From NCBI RefSeq assembly GCF_024584785.1, contig NZ_CP074112.1, positions 1,364,001 to 1,428,000 on the forward strand: 64,000 bases of DNA, read 5' to 3'. The position numbers and the translations under genes are program-made. The DNA is from Idiomarina loihiensis (GTDB lineage: Bacteria; Pseudomonadota; Gammaproteobacteria; Enterobacterales; Alteromonadaceae). The notes under the pieces are model-generated. The model was not told the DNA's origin, searched no databases, and saw nothing but the letters and a program-made list of their open reading frames with translations. Positions 55,067 to 64,000 of the stretch are shown piece after piece. Position 1 is the stretch's first letter. Each line of letters starts with the position of its first letter.

Positions 55067-57196
55067 TTATTCGCTATCGCTGCTGTCAGTGCTAGCTGGA
55101 GCTGCTGCTTCAGCTTTATCAGCGGCGTCTTTCATGCTCAAACGAACACGACCTTGACGGTCAATTTCAAGCACTTTAACTGGCACTAGATCACCAACTT
55201 TCAGGTATTCGTTTACATCGTTCACACGCTCTTCAGCGATTTGTGAGATGTGCACTAAACCATCTTTACCTGGCAAAATAGTAACGAATGCACCGAAGTC
55301 TACAATACGCGCCACTTTACCTTGGTAAATGCGACCAACTTCTACTTCTGCAGTTAGCTCTTCAATGCGAGCGATAGCTGCATCGGCTGATTCTTGGTCA
55401 GTTGCAGCGATACGCACAGTACCATCATCATTGATTTCGATATTGGTGTTGGTGCTTTCAGTTAACTCACGAATAACTGCGCCACCTTTACCAATCACAT
55501 CACGGATCTTATCAGGATTGATCTTGATGGTGGTGTAACGCGGAGCGTAGTTTGATAACTCAGTACGAGCACCGGCTAACGCCTGATCCATCACTTGCAA
55601 GATGTGCAAACGAGCTGCTTTAGCTTGAGCTAAGGCAATTTCCATGATTTCACGGGTGATACCGTCAATCTTGATGTCCATTTGTAAGGCGGTTACGCCG
55701 TCAACGCTACCGGCAACTTTAAAGTCCATGTCGCCCAAGTGGTCTTCATCACCTAAGATATCAGACAAGACCACAAATTTGTCACCTTCTTTCACCAAGC
55801 CCATGGCGATACCAGCGACTGATGACTTGATTGGTACGCCTGCATCCATCAATGCTAATGATGCACCACATACTGATGCCATTGAGCTTGAACCGTTTGA
55901 TTCAGTGATCTCAGATACCACGCGGATGGTGTACGGGAATTCGTCTTGTGACGGCATCACCGCTTGTACACCGCGCTTAGCTAAACGGCCGTGGCCGATT
56001 TCGCGACGCTTAGGTGAACCTACCATGCCGGTCTCACCCACACAGTATGGAGGGAAGTTATAATGCAACATAAAGCGATTGTCGCTGCGACCAGTAAGGT
56101 CGTCGATCATTTGTGCATCGCGCTCTGTACCTAAGGTTGCAGTAACCAAGGCTTGCGTTTCACCACGGGTGAATACCGCTGAACCGTGCGTGCGTGGTAA
56201 CACGCCAGTAGCCATATGCAGGGCGCGCACCATATCTGGTTCACGACCATCAATACGCTTCTCGCCGGCAATAATACGGCTACGTACCACGTCACTTTCT
56301 AGTGAATGGAACAAATCGCCGATTTCTTTGGCATCTAAAGTTTCATCTTCTGCCAGTAACTGCTCAGTAACTTGGGCTTTCAATGCCGCTACTTGCTCAT
56401 AACGTGCCGCTTTTTCAGTGATACGGTACGCATCGCCAATACCTTGCTCTGCTAATGCTTTGATTTTGTTCAGTAACTCAACATTTTTCGCAGGAGCTTG
56501 CCAATCCCAAGCTTCTTTACCTGCTTCAGCAGCAAATTCATTGATGGCGTTAATGACAGTTTGCATCTGCTCATGGCCATAGACCACCGCGCCTAACATG
56601 GCATCTTCTGACAATAGTTGCGCTTCTGACTCAACCATCAATACCGCACCAGCAGTACCAGCAACCACTAAATCTAGCTTAGAAGTTGTCAACTCTTCCA
56701 TGGTTGGGTTTAACACGTACTCATCATTGATAACGCCCACACGTGCTGCACCAATTGGGCCAGCAAAAGGCACGCCAGAAATAGCTAAAGCCGCTGAAGT
56801 ACCGATCAAAGCAACGATATCTGGAGAAATTTGTGGGTTAACTGATACCACAGTCGCGATCACTTGCACTTCGTTATTAAACCCTTCAGGGAATAATGGA
56901 CGAATCGGACGGTCGATTAAGCGCGAGGTTAAGGTTTCGTTTTCTGATGGACGCCCTTCACGTTTGAAGAAACCACCAGGGATTTTACCGGCAGCGTAAG
57001 TACGTTCTTGATAATTTACAGTTAATGGAAAGAAATCTTGGCCTTCTTTGGCATCTTTCTTAGCCACCACGGTCACCAACACGGTGGTGTCATCCATGCT
57101 TGCCAATACGGCTGCAGTTGCTTGGCGCGCCATTGCACCAGTTTCTAATGTGACAGTATGCTGACCATACTGGAATTTCTTAGTAATAGGATTCAC
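55067..57196 (-). CDS. pnp: Polyribonucleotide nucleotidyltransferase (PNPase)
   Basis: A 709-residue 3'-5' phosphorolytic RNase of the degradosome. Two RNase PH domains (about 1-210 and 315-545, linked by a helical region), then KH ([21 protein letters not shown]) and S1 ([18 protein letters not shown]) domains. Length fits the E. coli 711. Downstream of rpsO in the usual order. A stem-loop in its leader (57248-57305) may allow RNase III autoregulation. Confidence 0.98.
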   Translation of the reverse strand: MNPITKKFQYGQHTVTLETGAMARQATAAVLASMDDTTVLVTVVAKKDAKEGQDFFPLTVNYQERTYAAGKIPGGFFKREGRPSENETLTSRLIDRPIRPLFPEGFNNEVQVIATVVSVNPQISPDIVALIGTSAALAISGVPFAGPIGAARVGVINDEYVLNPTMEELTTSKLDLVVAGTAGAVLMVESEAQLLSEDAMLGAVVYGHEQMQTVINAINEFAAEAGKEAWDWQAPAKNVELLNKIKALAEQGIGDAYRITEKAARYEQVAALKAQVTEQLLAEDETLDAKEIGDLFHSLESDVVRSRIIAGEKRIDGREPDMVRALHMATGVLPRTHGSAVFTRGETQALVTATLGTERDAQMIDDLTGRSDNRFMLHYNFPPYCVGETGMVGSPKRREIGHGRLAKRGVQAVMPSQDEFPYTIRVVSEITESNGSSSMASVCGASLALMDAGVPIKSSVAGIAMGLVKEGDKFVVLSDILGDEDHLGDMDFKVAGSVDGVTALQMDIKIDGITREIMEIALAQAKAARLHILQVMDQALAGARTELSNYAPRYTTIKINPDKIRDVIGKGGAVIRELTESTNTNIEINDDGTVRIAATDQESADAAIARIEELTAEVEVGRIYQGKVARIVDFGAFVTILPGKDGLVHISQIAEERVNDVNEYLKVGDLVPVKVLEIDRQGRVRLSMKDAADKAEAAAPASTDSSDSE

Positions 57197-57247
57197 GTTA
57201 TTTTTCCTTTGTCTTTCTCTTTTAAATTCTTAAGCGCTATTAGTTAC

Positions 57248-57305
57248 TAGATATTAGACACTAACTCAACCCAGTGTTCTTGCTCTAATGAATATCTAAT
57301 ATCTA
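57248..57305 (-). promoter_or_regulatory. pnp leader stem-loop (candidate RNase III/PNPase autoregulation site)
   Basis: TAGATATTAGA (57248-57258) and TCTAATATCTA (57295-57305) are a perfect 11-bp inverted repeat, enclosing an ACACT/AGTGT mini-stem (57258-57262/57273-57277). It sits 51 bases ahead of the pnp start and after the rpsO terminator. E. coli pnp has an RNase III-cut stem-loop at the same place. The extra ATATCTAAT repeat nearby could also pair. Confidence 0.55.
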
Positions 57306-57334
57306 ATATCCAATAACGCCTTTGTCCTTCGATA

Positions 57335-57364
57335 AATAAAAAAGGGGCCACAACAGGGCCCCTT
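57335..57364 (-). terminator. Terminator between rpsO and pnp
   Basis: AAGGGGCC (57342-57349) and GGCCCCTT (57357-57364) form an 8-bp stem, with A-run at 57335-57343 giving T-run on the minus strand. As in E. coli, partial read-through from rpsO into pnp is likely. Confidence 0.88.
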
Positions 57365-57378
57365 CCAATGAACAATGC

Positions 57379-57648
57379 TTAGCGACGTAAACCTAAGCGC
57401 TCAATCAGGGTTGCATAACGCTGATTGTCTTTACGCTTTAAGTAGTCCAACAATTTACGACGTTGGCTAACCATCCGTAATAGACCACGACGTGAGTGGT
57501 GATCTTTTGCGTGTTCTTTGAAGTGGCTTTGCAGTTCGTTAATGTTTGCAGTCAATAGTGCTACTTGAACTTCGGTAGAACCGGTGTCATTTTCGCCTTG
57601 ACCATATTCTTTAACGATTTCAGCTTTTTGTGCCGCAGTTAGTGACAT
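57379..57648 (-). CDS. rpsO: 30S ribosomal protein S15
   Basis: An 89-residue protein of the 30S central domain, the same length as in E. coli. [23 protein letters not shown] and the rRNA-binding [21 protein letters not shown] are fully conserved. In E. coli S15 represses its own mRNA through a pseudoknot at the start; I did not find clear evidence for that here. It sits between truB and pnp. Confidence 0.98.
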   Translation of the reverse strand: MSLTAAQKAEIVKEYGQGENDTGSTEVQVALLTANINELQSHFKEHAKDHHSRRGLLRMVSQRRKLLDYLKRKDNQRYATLIERLGLRR

Positions 57649-57745
57649 ATATTACTCCTGATAAGTGAAAAATGTCAGTGCCGATCACTAATTCAGCACC
57701 AACGAAATCGCTGCAAATTATACGCACTTTATGCTTGCAGCGCAA

Positions 57746-58726
57746 TCAATCTCGCAAATTCAATACCCGCTTGGGTTTCACCCAAAGGCCAGCTTCCGCT
57801 GGCCCAGTTGCAAGCGCCGGTGCTTGCAGTAAACCCATCCCAATAAACACCCCATCAGAGCTACGCAGTACTCGATAATGATCTGCGACAACTTCAGGTG
57901 GCTGCGTTAACTGAGCTGGATTGCCCAATAAAAACTTGGCGGCCTCAGCGGCCTCAACCGTTACCGTAGGCACTTGCTGGATAACCGTATCGTTAGCTAG
58001 CAATAAGGCGTCAATCGCAGCGTAATCCCCTTGTTCTGGATCCGTCTGTTCGGCGACGGCTGCCAACTCTTCGGCAGTATAAACGGGGCCGACCACACCT
58101 TCTATCCAGCTGCGGTGCAACTCAGCAACATGAGCTCCGCATCCTAAAGCCGCGCCCATGTCGTCGATAAGCGTACGAATGTAAGTGCCTTTTGAACAGG
58201 TCACGTCTAACACCAAGCGCGCTCCGTGCCACTCCACTAAGTTAATCTCGCGAATGGTAATAGCACGTGTTTTGCGCGGCACTTCTATGCCTAAACGGGC
58301 ATAGTAATACAACGGCCTACCTTCGTGTTTTAACGCCGAATACATCGATGGGGATTGCTGTTGCGGGCCCGTGAATTGCTTAATAACTCGATCGATATCC
58401 GCTTGGGTTAAACGCTCAAGCAAAGCAGCATCGGCCTGCGCTACTATCTCACCTTCGCTGTCACTGGTGGTGGTGCGAATCCCTAAACAAGCTTCTACCC
58501 GATAGGCTTTATCCGCTTCTAAGGAGTAATGAGATACTTTCGTGGCTTCGCCAAAACACAACGGCAGTAGCCCGGTTGCAGCCGGGTCTAAAGCGCCAGT
58601 ATGGCCTGCTTTGTTGGCATTTAAAAAACGCCGCACTTGTTGGAGTGCGGCGTTTGAACTGATATCACGGGGCTTATCAAGCAAAATCACGCCGCTGACA
58701 TCGCGACCTGACTTTCTTCGTCCCAT
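57746..58726 (-). CDS. truB: tRNA pseudouridine(55) synthase
   Basis: A 326-residue enzyme making pseudouridine 55 in the T-loop of tRNAs. KAGHTGALDPAATGLLP carries the catalytic Asp (about residue 47). The C-terminal PUA-like region ends with VFIGMGLLQ. Its ATG overlaps the rbfA stop by one base (TAATG). Usual order infB-rbfA-truB-rpsO. Confidence 0.97.
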   Translation of the reverse strand: MGRRKSGRDVSGVILLDKPRDISSNAALQQVRRFLNANKAGHTGALDPAATGLLPLCFGEATKVSHYSLEADKAYRVEACLGIRTTTSDSEGEIVAQADAALLERLTQADIDRVIKQFTGPQQQSPSMYSALKHEGRPLYYYARLGIEVPRKTRAITIREINLVEWHGARLVLDVTCSKGTYIRTLIDDMGAALGCGAHVAELHRSWIEGVVGPVYTAEELAAVAEQTDPEQGDYAAIDALLLANDTVIQQVPTVTVEAAEAAKFLLGNPAQLTQPPEVVADHYRVLRSSDGVFIGMGLLQAPALATGPAEAGLWVKPKRVLNLRD

Positions 58727-59154
58727 TAATCGTCTCCGTGGTCGTCTGTGGCTGCGGTATCGGCCGGCTTTGCAGTGGGGGCAGCATTGCCGCGACTTTC
58801 GTCACGTTTAATGGCCTCATCAACTAAGCGCGACATCCGAATACCTTCGTTCAAGGACGGGTCATGTACAAATCGTAGTTCGGGAATAATACGCGCCCGA
58901 ATACGCTTGCCAAGTAATGAACGAATAAAGCCTGCGGCATCATTCAGTACTTTCAGCGCGGTTTTGATTTGCTCTGGCTCATCGTTGAAGAAAGTCACAA
59001 ATACTTTGGTGTAAGCCAAATCCCGTGACACTTCTACTTCAGATACCGTCACCATACTCACCCGCGGATCTTTTATTTCGCGCTGCAGTATCATCGCTAT
59101 CTCACGCTGATACTGCTGCCCTACTCTGTCGGTCCGACTATAATCTTTCGCCAT
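58726..59154 (-). CDS. rbfA: Ribosome-binding factor A
   Basis: A 142-residue KH-like protein for 16S rRNA 5'-end maturation and cold growth. [25 protein letters not shown] and the end of the KH core ([22 protein letters not shown]) are conserved. The C-terminal tail is polar and low-complexity (residues 120-142). Coupled to truB; infB ends 6 bp upstream. Confidence 0.97.
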   Translation of the reverse strand: MAKDYSRTDRVGQQYQREIAMILQREIKDPRVSMVTVSEVEVSRDLAYTKVFVTFFNDEPEQIKTALKVLNDAAGFIRSLLGKRIRARIIPELRFVHDPSLNEGIRMSRLVDEAIKRDESRGNAAPTAKPADTAATDDHGDD

Positions 59155-59160
59155 AGGCGC

Positions 59161-61836
59161 TTATAAGCTCCGTTCTACTTGAACTGTTTCAAAGACTTCA
59201 ATTTGGTCACCAACACGAACGTCGTTGTAGTTCTTCACGCCGATACCACATTCCATACCGTTGCGAACTTCTTGTACGTCGTCTTTAAAGCGGCGTAATG
59301 ACTCTAACTCGCCTTCGTAGATAACTACGTTATCACGTAGTACCCGAATTGGAGCTGAACGTTTCACCACACCTTCGGTAACCATACAACCTGCAATAGC
59401 GCCAATCTTCGGTGATTTAAATACATCACGAACTTCAGCCAAGCCAATGATCTGCTGCTTGAACTCAGGCGCTAACATACCGCCCATAGCTGCTTTAACT
59501 TCGTCAATCAAATCATAGATAACACTGTAATAGCGTAAATCTACCGCGTCTTGCTCAATCAAACGCTTGGCTGAAGCATCAGCACGCACGTTAAAACCAA
59601 TCACAATCGCGTTTGATGCACTGGCCAAAGATGCGTCGGTTTCAGTAATACCGCCTACACCGCTACCAATGATGTTCACTTTCACTTCGTTTGTAGAAAG
59701 CTTCTGCAATGAATCAGAAATAGCTTCTAGTGAACCCTGTACATCCGATTTAAGCACGATGTTCAGTTCTTGCACTTCGCCTTCTTGCATGTTCGCGAAC
59801 ATGTTTTCTAGCTTAGCTTTCTGCTGCTTAGCTAATTTAACTTCACGGTATTTGCCTTGACGATAGTTAGCTACTTCACGGGCCTTACGCTCGTCTTTAA
59901 CTACGGTAGCTTCATCACCAGACTGTGGCACACCTGACAAGCCAAGAATCTCGACCGGAATTGATGGACCAGCTTCTTTCACTTCTTTACCTGTTTCATC
60001 GCGCATCGCACGAACTCGGCCATATTCTAGGCCACAAAGTACGATATCACCTTGGCGTAAGGTACCTTCTTGAACCAACACCGAGGCTACCGGACCGCGT
60101 CCTTTATCCAACCGTGATTCAATAACTATGCCTTTGGCCATGCCGGTCGCAACAGCTTTCAGGTCCAGCACTTCAGCTTGTAACAAGACCGACTCTAGCA
60201 ACTGTTCAATACCGTCACCGGTATGCGCCGATACTGGTACAAACATCACATCGCCACCCCAATCTTCAGGGATAACATCGCGTTGGGCTAGTTCGTTCTT
60301 AACTCGATCTGGGTCCGCCGTTGGTTTATCCATCTTGTTGATGGCAACCACGATTGGTACTTGGGCGGCGCGAGCATGCTGAATCGCTTCAAGCGTTTGT
60401 GGCATCACACCATCATCAGCAGCTACCACCAAGATGACGATATCAGTCGCACTTGCACCACGCGCACGCATCGACGTAAACGCAGCGTGGCCTGGGGTAT
60501 CGAGGAAAGTGATCATGCCATGATCCGTTTCTACGTGATACGCACCAATATGCTGGGTAATACCGCCAGCTTCACCTTTCGCCACTTTCGCTTTACGAAT
60601 GTAGTCAAGTAACGAGGTTTTACCATGGTCAACGTGCCCCATTACAGTCACTACCGGAGCACGTGTAGTGGCATCATCGGCTGTATCTGCACCACGATCC
60701 GCCAACACTTCTTGCTCTAGTGCGTTTTCACTAACCAACACCACTTTATGACCCATTTCTTCAACGACCAACGAGGCCGTTTCTTGGTCTAGTACTTGGT
60801 TAATGGTCACCATTTCGCCCATTTTCATCATGGTCTTGATAACTTCGCTAGCTTTGACCGCCATCCGGTTAGCTAACTCACCAACAGTAATGGTTTCGCC
60901 TAGCTTAACGTCACGCTCTACCGGCGCGGCAGGTTTATTAAAACCATGCTGCAAGGTTGAACGCTTAGCACCTTTACGGCGTTTTTCACGACGCGGGCTA
61001 TCATCACGTTCGTCATCTTTATGACGGCGTTGCTTACTTACTTTACGACGGCTGCGACGCTCTTCATCCACGTCTTGCTCGTCTTCAGCAGCTTGCGCTG
61101 TAGATGAGGTGGTAAAGTGAACATCTTCTTGTTCAGCTTTTTTACGCTTGGCTTCTTCTTCTTGCCAACGAGCTTCATTTTCTTCAGCTAAACGACGCGC
61201 TTCTTCAGCTTGACGCGCAGCTTCTGCTTCGGCCTTTTTACGGGCTTCTTCTTCTTGCGCCTTACGTAACCGCTCTGCTTCCGCTTTCGCTTCGTCAGCT
61301 TTCTGACGTTCTTCTGGCGTCATTGCTGCGCGCTTATCAGCTTCTGCTTTCGCTTTCGCTTTTTCTTTCTCTTTGCGAGCTGCTTCTTGCTTAGCTTTTT
61401 CTTCAGCTGCTTTTGCTTCCGCTTGAGCTTTGGCTGCGGCCGCTGCTTGCGCTTCTTCTTCTAAACGCTTCGCTTCAGCTGCTGCACGTTCTTGTTCAAG
61501 GCGCTCTTGCTCAGCTTTTTGCTGATCTTCTAAGGCCGAACGCTTCACGTACGTACGTTTCTTCCGCACTTCAACTTGCACCGACTTACTACGACCTGGG
61601 CCGCCGCCGATACTTAAGGTGCTTTTTTCTTTCCGCTTCAACGTCATTTTAGCCGGCTCAGTAGGGCCGTTGCCGCCATGGGCCTTGTTCAAATGCGTTA
61701 GTAATGCTTGTTTCTCGTCTTCGGTAACAGCGTCGCCAGGCTGTTTTTTCATACCAGCCTCGGCAAACTGTTGCACCAAACGATCAACTGTCGTACCGAC
61801 ATCTTTGGCTAGCTTATCCAGCGTTACTTCTTCCAT
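59161..61836 (-). CDS. infB: Translation initiation factor IF-2
   Basis: An 891-residue GTPase that brings initiator tRNA to the ribosome. An N-terminal IF2_N domain (1-50), then a long Ala/Glu/Lys/Arg-rich coiled region (about 95-300), a second IF2_N-type domain, the G domain with [16 protein letters not shown] (G1), DTPGHAAF (G3) and NKMD (G4), and two C-terminal domains. Length equals that of E. coli (890). A possible second, inner start, as in enterobacteria, was not resolved. Confidence 0.98.
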   Translation of the reverse strand: MEEVTLDKLAKDVGTTVDRLVQQFAEAGMKKQPGDAVTEDEKQALLTHLNKAHGGNGPTEPAKMTLKRKEKSTLSIGGGPGRSKSVQVEVRKKRTYVKRSALEDQQKAEQERLEQERAAAEAKRLEEEAQAAAAAKAQAEAKAAEEKAKQEAARKEKEKAKAKAEADKRAAMTPEERQKADEAKAEAERLRKAQEEEARKKAEAEAARQAEEARRLAEENEARWQEEEAKRKKAEQEDVHFTTSSTAQAAEDEQDVDEERRSRRKVSKQRRHKDDERDDSPRREKRRKGAKRSTLQHGFNKPAAPVERDVKLGETITVGELANRMAVKASEVIKTMMKMGEMVTINQVLDQETASLVVEEMGHKVVLVSENALEQEVLADRGADTADDATTRAPVVTVMGHVDHGKTSLLDYIRKAKVAKGEAGGITQHIGAYHVETDHGMITFLDTPGHAAFTSMRARGASATDIVILVVAADDGVMPQTLEAIQHARAAQVPIVVAINKMDKPTADPDRVKNELAQRDVIPEDWGGDVMFVPVSAHTGDGIEQLLESVLLQAEVLDLKAVATGMAKGIVIESRLDKGRGPVASVLVQEGTLRQGDIVLCGLEYGRVRAMRDETGKEVKEAGPSIPVEILGLSGVPQSGDEATVVKDERKAREVANYRQGKYREVKLAKQQKAKLENMFANMQEGEVQELNIVLKSDVQGSLEAISDSLQKLSTNEVKVNIIGSGVGGITETDASLASASNAIVIGFNVRADASAKRLIEQDAVDLRYYSVIYDLIDEVKAAMGGMLAPEFKQQIIGLAEVRDVFKSPKIGAIAGCMVTEGVVKRSAPIRVLRDNVVIYEGELESLRRFKDDVQEVRNGMECGIGVKNYNDVRVGDQIEVFETVQVERSL

Positions 61837-61859
61837 AGTCAGTTGTACCCCCGTTGATC

Positions 61860-63359
61860 TTATTCTTCGTCACCGAACCAGCAGATATTACGCGCTTGCA
61901 TAATCAATTCTCCGGCTCGTTGTTCGCTTAACTCTTCAATTCCAGCCAAATCATCAATGCCCTGCTCGGCTAATAGCTCGAGACTAGTCACACCTTTGCT
62001 TGCTAACACAAAGGCTAAATGACGATCTAAGCCCTCTAAGTTAAGCAATGATTCATCTGGCTCTGCACTCTCTAACGACTCTTCTGTGGCTAATGCACGA
62101 GTTGTTAGTACCGCTTTCGCGCGGCTGCGTAGCTCTTCAACAATATCTTCGTCCATCCCCTCAATTTCCAGTAATTCATCTACTGGAACATAAGCGATTT
62201 CTTCTAACGAGGAGAAGCCTTCGTCAACTAATACGCTGGCAAAATCTTCGTCAATGCCAAGGTTCTTAGTGAACAAATCAAGTACTTTCTGTGCTTCAGC
62301 TTCGTTCTTCTCAGTAAAGTCAGCAACGGACATCACGTTCAACTGCCAACCCGTTAGCTGACTGGCTAAACGCACGTTTTGCCCAGCTTTACCAATGGCT
62401 TGGGCAAGATTGCCTTCTTCTACCGCGATATCCATGGTGTGTGCTTCTTCGTCAACCACAATCGCTGCGACTTCGGCCGGTGCCATTGCGTTAATAACGA
62501 ATTGGGCTGGATTATCATCCCACAACACGATATCAACGCGTTCGCCACCTAACTCACCGGAAACTGCTTGAACCCGCGCGCCACGCATACCAACACAAGC
62601 GCCAACAGGGTCAATCCGACGGTCATTGCTCTTCACGGCGATTTTCGCGCGTGAACCAGGGTCACGAGCGGCACCACGAATCTCAATCATTTCTTCGCCA
62701 ATTTCTGGCACTTCAATGCGGAAAAGTTCGATTAAGAAGTCCGGATGGGTACGGCTAACAAATAATTGCGCACCGCGTGCTTCAGGACGCACGTCAAACA
62801 GCACGCCACGAACTCGGTCGCCGGCGCGAACTGATTCGCGTGGCAACATGTCTTCACGATAAATAATCGCTTCAGCGTTGTTACCAAGATCCAAAATCAC
62901 ATGCTCACGATTGGCGCGTTTGACCGTACCTGTCACCAGCTCACCCACTTGATCTTGATATTCTTCAACTACTTTAGCGCGCTCAGCTTCGCGTACTTTC
63001 TGTACGATCACCTGCTTGGCGGTTTGAGTGGTAATGCGATCAAACTCAATCGAGTCGATTTGCTCTTCAACATAATCGCCGGCTTGTACTGAGTCGTCCT
63101 CGTACTGGGCCGCAGCTAAGCTGATTTCGCGATAAGGGTGCTCTAGCGGTTGTTCGCTATCATCCACCACTAACCAGCGGCGAAACGTATCAAATTCGCC
63201 AGTTTGGCGATTAATGCTGACGCGTACTTCGATATCGCCTTCGTATTTTTTCTTTGTTGCGTGCGCAAGTGCTGATTCTAATGCTTCGAAAATCTTTTCT
63301 TTCGATACATCTTTTTCGTTAGAAACTGCTTCTGCAACCAATAAAATTTCTTTTGCCAT
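61860..63359 (-). CDS. nusA: Transcription termination/antitermination protein NusA
   Basis: A 499-residue RNA-polymerase-binding factor. Order: N-terminal domain (1-125), S1 (about 135-200), two KH domains (about 230-345, with [26 protein letters not shown]), and two acidic repeats (about 360-420 and 440-495). I use the ATG at 63359, which gives [16 protein letters not shown]; the longer frame to 63380 adds a non-family start. In E. coli NusA controls its own operon. Confidence 0.97.
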   Translation of the reverse strand: MAKEILLVAEAVSNEKDVSKEKIFEALESALAHATKKKYEGDIEVRVSINRQTGEFDTFRRWLVVDDSEQPLEHPYREISLAAAQYEDDSVQAGDYVEEQIDSIEFDRITTQTAKQVIVQKVREAERAKVVEEYQDQVGELVTGTVKRANREHVILDLGNNAEAIIYREDMLPRESVRAGDRVRGVLFDVRPEARGAQLFVSRTHPDFLIELFRIEVPEIGEEMIEIRGAARDPGSRAKIAVKSNDRRIDPVGACVGMRGARVQAVSGELGGERVDIVLWDDNPAQFVINAMAPAEVAAIVVDEEAHTMDIAVEEGNLAQAIGKAGQNVRLASQLTGWQLNVMSVADFTEKNEAEAQKVLDLFTKNLGIDEDFASVLVDEGFSSLEEIAYVPVDELLEIEGMDEDIVEELRSRAKAVLTTRALATEESLESAEPDESLLNLEGLDRHLAFVLASKGVTSLELLAEQGIDDLAGIEELSEQRAGELIMQARNICWFGDEE

Positions 63360-63383
63360 TGTTCTGCCTCGCCTACGCAATCC

Positions 63384-63842
63384 TTAGTTAAACTGAGGAA
63401 CTAAATGAGCTTTCTTAATGGATGACTGCGCTACTTTCAGGGCTTCACCATCAACGTTAAATTCTACGTAATCGCCATCAACAGCAGCAATTACACCTTT
63501 AAATTTGCGTTTACCTTGCTGTGCTACAGTTAATTCTACCGCAGCGGTCTCGCCAAGGTAGTCTGCATACTGACTCGCGTTGAAAAACGGACGTTCCATA
63601 CCTGGCGAGGATACTTCTAAAAAGTATTCCGTGCTGATAGGGTCTTCTACGTCTAAAATTGCGCTTACCTGATGGCTTACCGCCGCACAGTTATCAACGC
63701 TCACGCCATCGGCATGATCAATATAAACACGTAAGGTTGAATGTTTACCTGCCCGCACAAATTCCACGCCCCAAAGGGTGAAATCTAAAGCAGCTACTGC
63801 AGGTTCTAACATCTCAAATAAACGATCTTCAACTCGAGCCAA
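63384..63842 (-). CDS. rimP: Ribosome maturation factor RimP
   Basis: A 152-residue protein needed for 30S maturation. DFTLWGVEFVRAGKHSTLRVYID, CAAVSHQVSAILDVEDPI and FLEVSSPGMERPFFNA are family blocks. The start is a TTG at 63842: AGGAG (63852-63856) is nine bases ahead of it. The TTG at 63851 is directly next to AGGAG with no spacing, so it is unlikely. First gene of the rimP-nusA-infB-rbfA-truB-rpsO-pnp unit; its TTG start may set low expression. Confidence 0.93.
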   Translation of the reverse strand: MARVEDRLFEMLEPAVAALDFTLWGVEFVRAGKHSTLRVYIDHADGVSVDNCAAVSHQVSAILDVEDPISTEYFLEVSSPGMERPFFNASQYADYLGETAAVELTVAQQGKRKFKGVIAAVDGDYVEFNVDGEALKVAQSSIKKAHLVPQFN

Positions 63843-63862
63843 GTTTGCCAACTCCTAAAAAC

Positions 63863-63883
63863 AAAAAAAGGGCGTCATCGCCC
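63863..63883 (-). terminator. Terminator/attenuator in the rimP operon leader
   Basis: GGGCG (63870-63874), loop TCAT and CGCCC (63879-63883); the A-run at 63863-63869 gives seven T on the minus strand. It lies only about 20 bases before the rimP start codon, in the operon's own leader. It may end a transcript coming from beyond the window or control read-through into the operon. Confidence 0.75.
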
Positions 63884-63972
63884 AGTGTTATTGACTGCCA
63901 ATTCATTGTATTAAGGGCGTTTATACCAACGTCTTACGCTTAACACAGATGCTGCAGCAGAGGTCACATAGT

Positions 63973-64000
63973 AAAAAGCCCCGAACTGCTGCGGGGCTTT
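63973..64000. terminator. Terminator at the window edge
   Basis: AAAGCCCCG (63975-63983), loop AACTGCTG and CGGGGCTTT (63992-64000), a 9-bp stem with an A-run (T on the minus strand) at 63973-63977. It probably ends the gene beyond the window, often tRNA or secG in this neighbourhood. The 89 bases between the two terminators hold no tRNA or clear ORF; a promoter for rimP is likely there but not definable. Confidence 0.75.

Noticed and set aside
59161-61836. Antisense open frames opposite infB (for example 61413-61652 and 60803-61024)
   Set aside because: They reflect the Ala/Glu/Lys codon bias of infB and carry no ribosome sites or domains.
63884-63972. Initiator tRNA (metY) ahead of rimP, as in E. 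coli
   Set aside because: No cloverleaf, no CAT anticodon loop and no T-loop are visible on either strand in this stretch.

Overview
The window looks like chromosome of a marine-type gammaproteobacterium, most likely in the Alteromonadales (Idiomarinaceae-like; the family is only a guess). This rests on gene order: hemA-prfA-prmC-sirB2-sirB1 facing lolB-ispE-prs; miaB-phoH-ybeY-corC-lnt; leuS-lptE-holA-nadD-rsfS-rlmH-mrdA-mrdB-mltB-rlpA-dacA-ybeD-lipB-lipA; and rimP-nusA-infB-rbfA-truB-rpsO-pnp-nlpI. All are classic gammaproteobacterial blocks. Nearly all of the window is coding, and no gap without a gene exceeds about 300 bases.

Region 1 (1-2590) is foreign and visibly more GC-rich than the rest. 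It holds the wreck of an ISL3-family insertion sequence with passenger genes: a divergent MerR-type metal sensor (cut by the window edge), a small HMA/CDF-like cation transporter, a second-copy-type lspA, and a transposase with deletions. Region 2 (2606-8202) holds rsuA, a psrA-fadE fatty-acid degradation operon with a visible PsrA-type operator, an unknown anchored periplasmic protein, and kdsA. Region 3 (8254-19674) holds a DUF819 membrane protein, the hemA-prfA-prmC operon with an inserted orphan receiver protein, sirB2/sirB1, and on the other strand lolB-ispE-prs, rplY, pth, ychF.

Region 4 (19739-29373) is the most accessory part. It has a mercaptopyruvate sulfurtransferase, then a tightly packed five-gene minus-strand unit: a secreted cupredoxin-like protein, a membrane sensor with a degenerate GGDEF and an intact EAL, a DUF3034 outer-membrane protein, an exported truncated hemoglobin and a YfcC-type carrier. 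It faces fumC, an SDR enzyme and a SIMPL protein. I consider this five-gene unit the best candidate for an incompletely described system: periplasmic heme/copper chemistry coupled to c-di-GMP breakdown. Region 5 (29460-30134) is a five-tRNA operon (Met, Leu, Gln, Gln, Leu) with a clear promoter and terminator.

Region 6 (30153-52804) carries ubiF, two small-molecule transporters, tRNA modification and ribosome maturation genes, the outer-membrane and cell-elongation genes (lnt, lptE, mrdA, mrdB, mltB, rlpA, dacA), and lipoate synthesis. Region 7 (52852-64000, all minus strand) is the translation/RNA-decay operon rimP to pnp, followed by nlpI and an overlapping secreted zinc-protease-like gene. 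Several leader structures (rplY, pnp, rimP) look regulatory. No CRISPR array, prophage or rRNA gene is visible.
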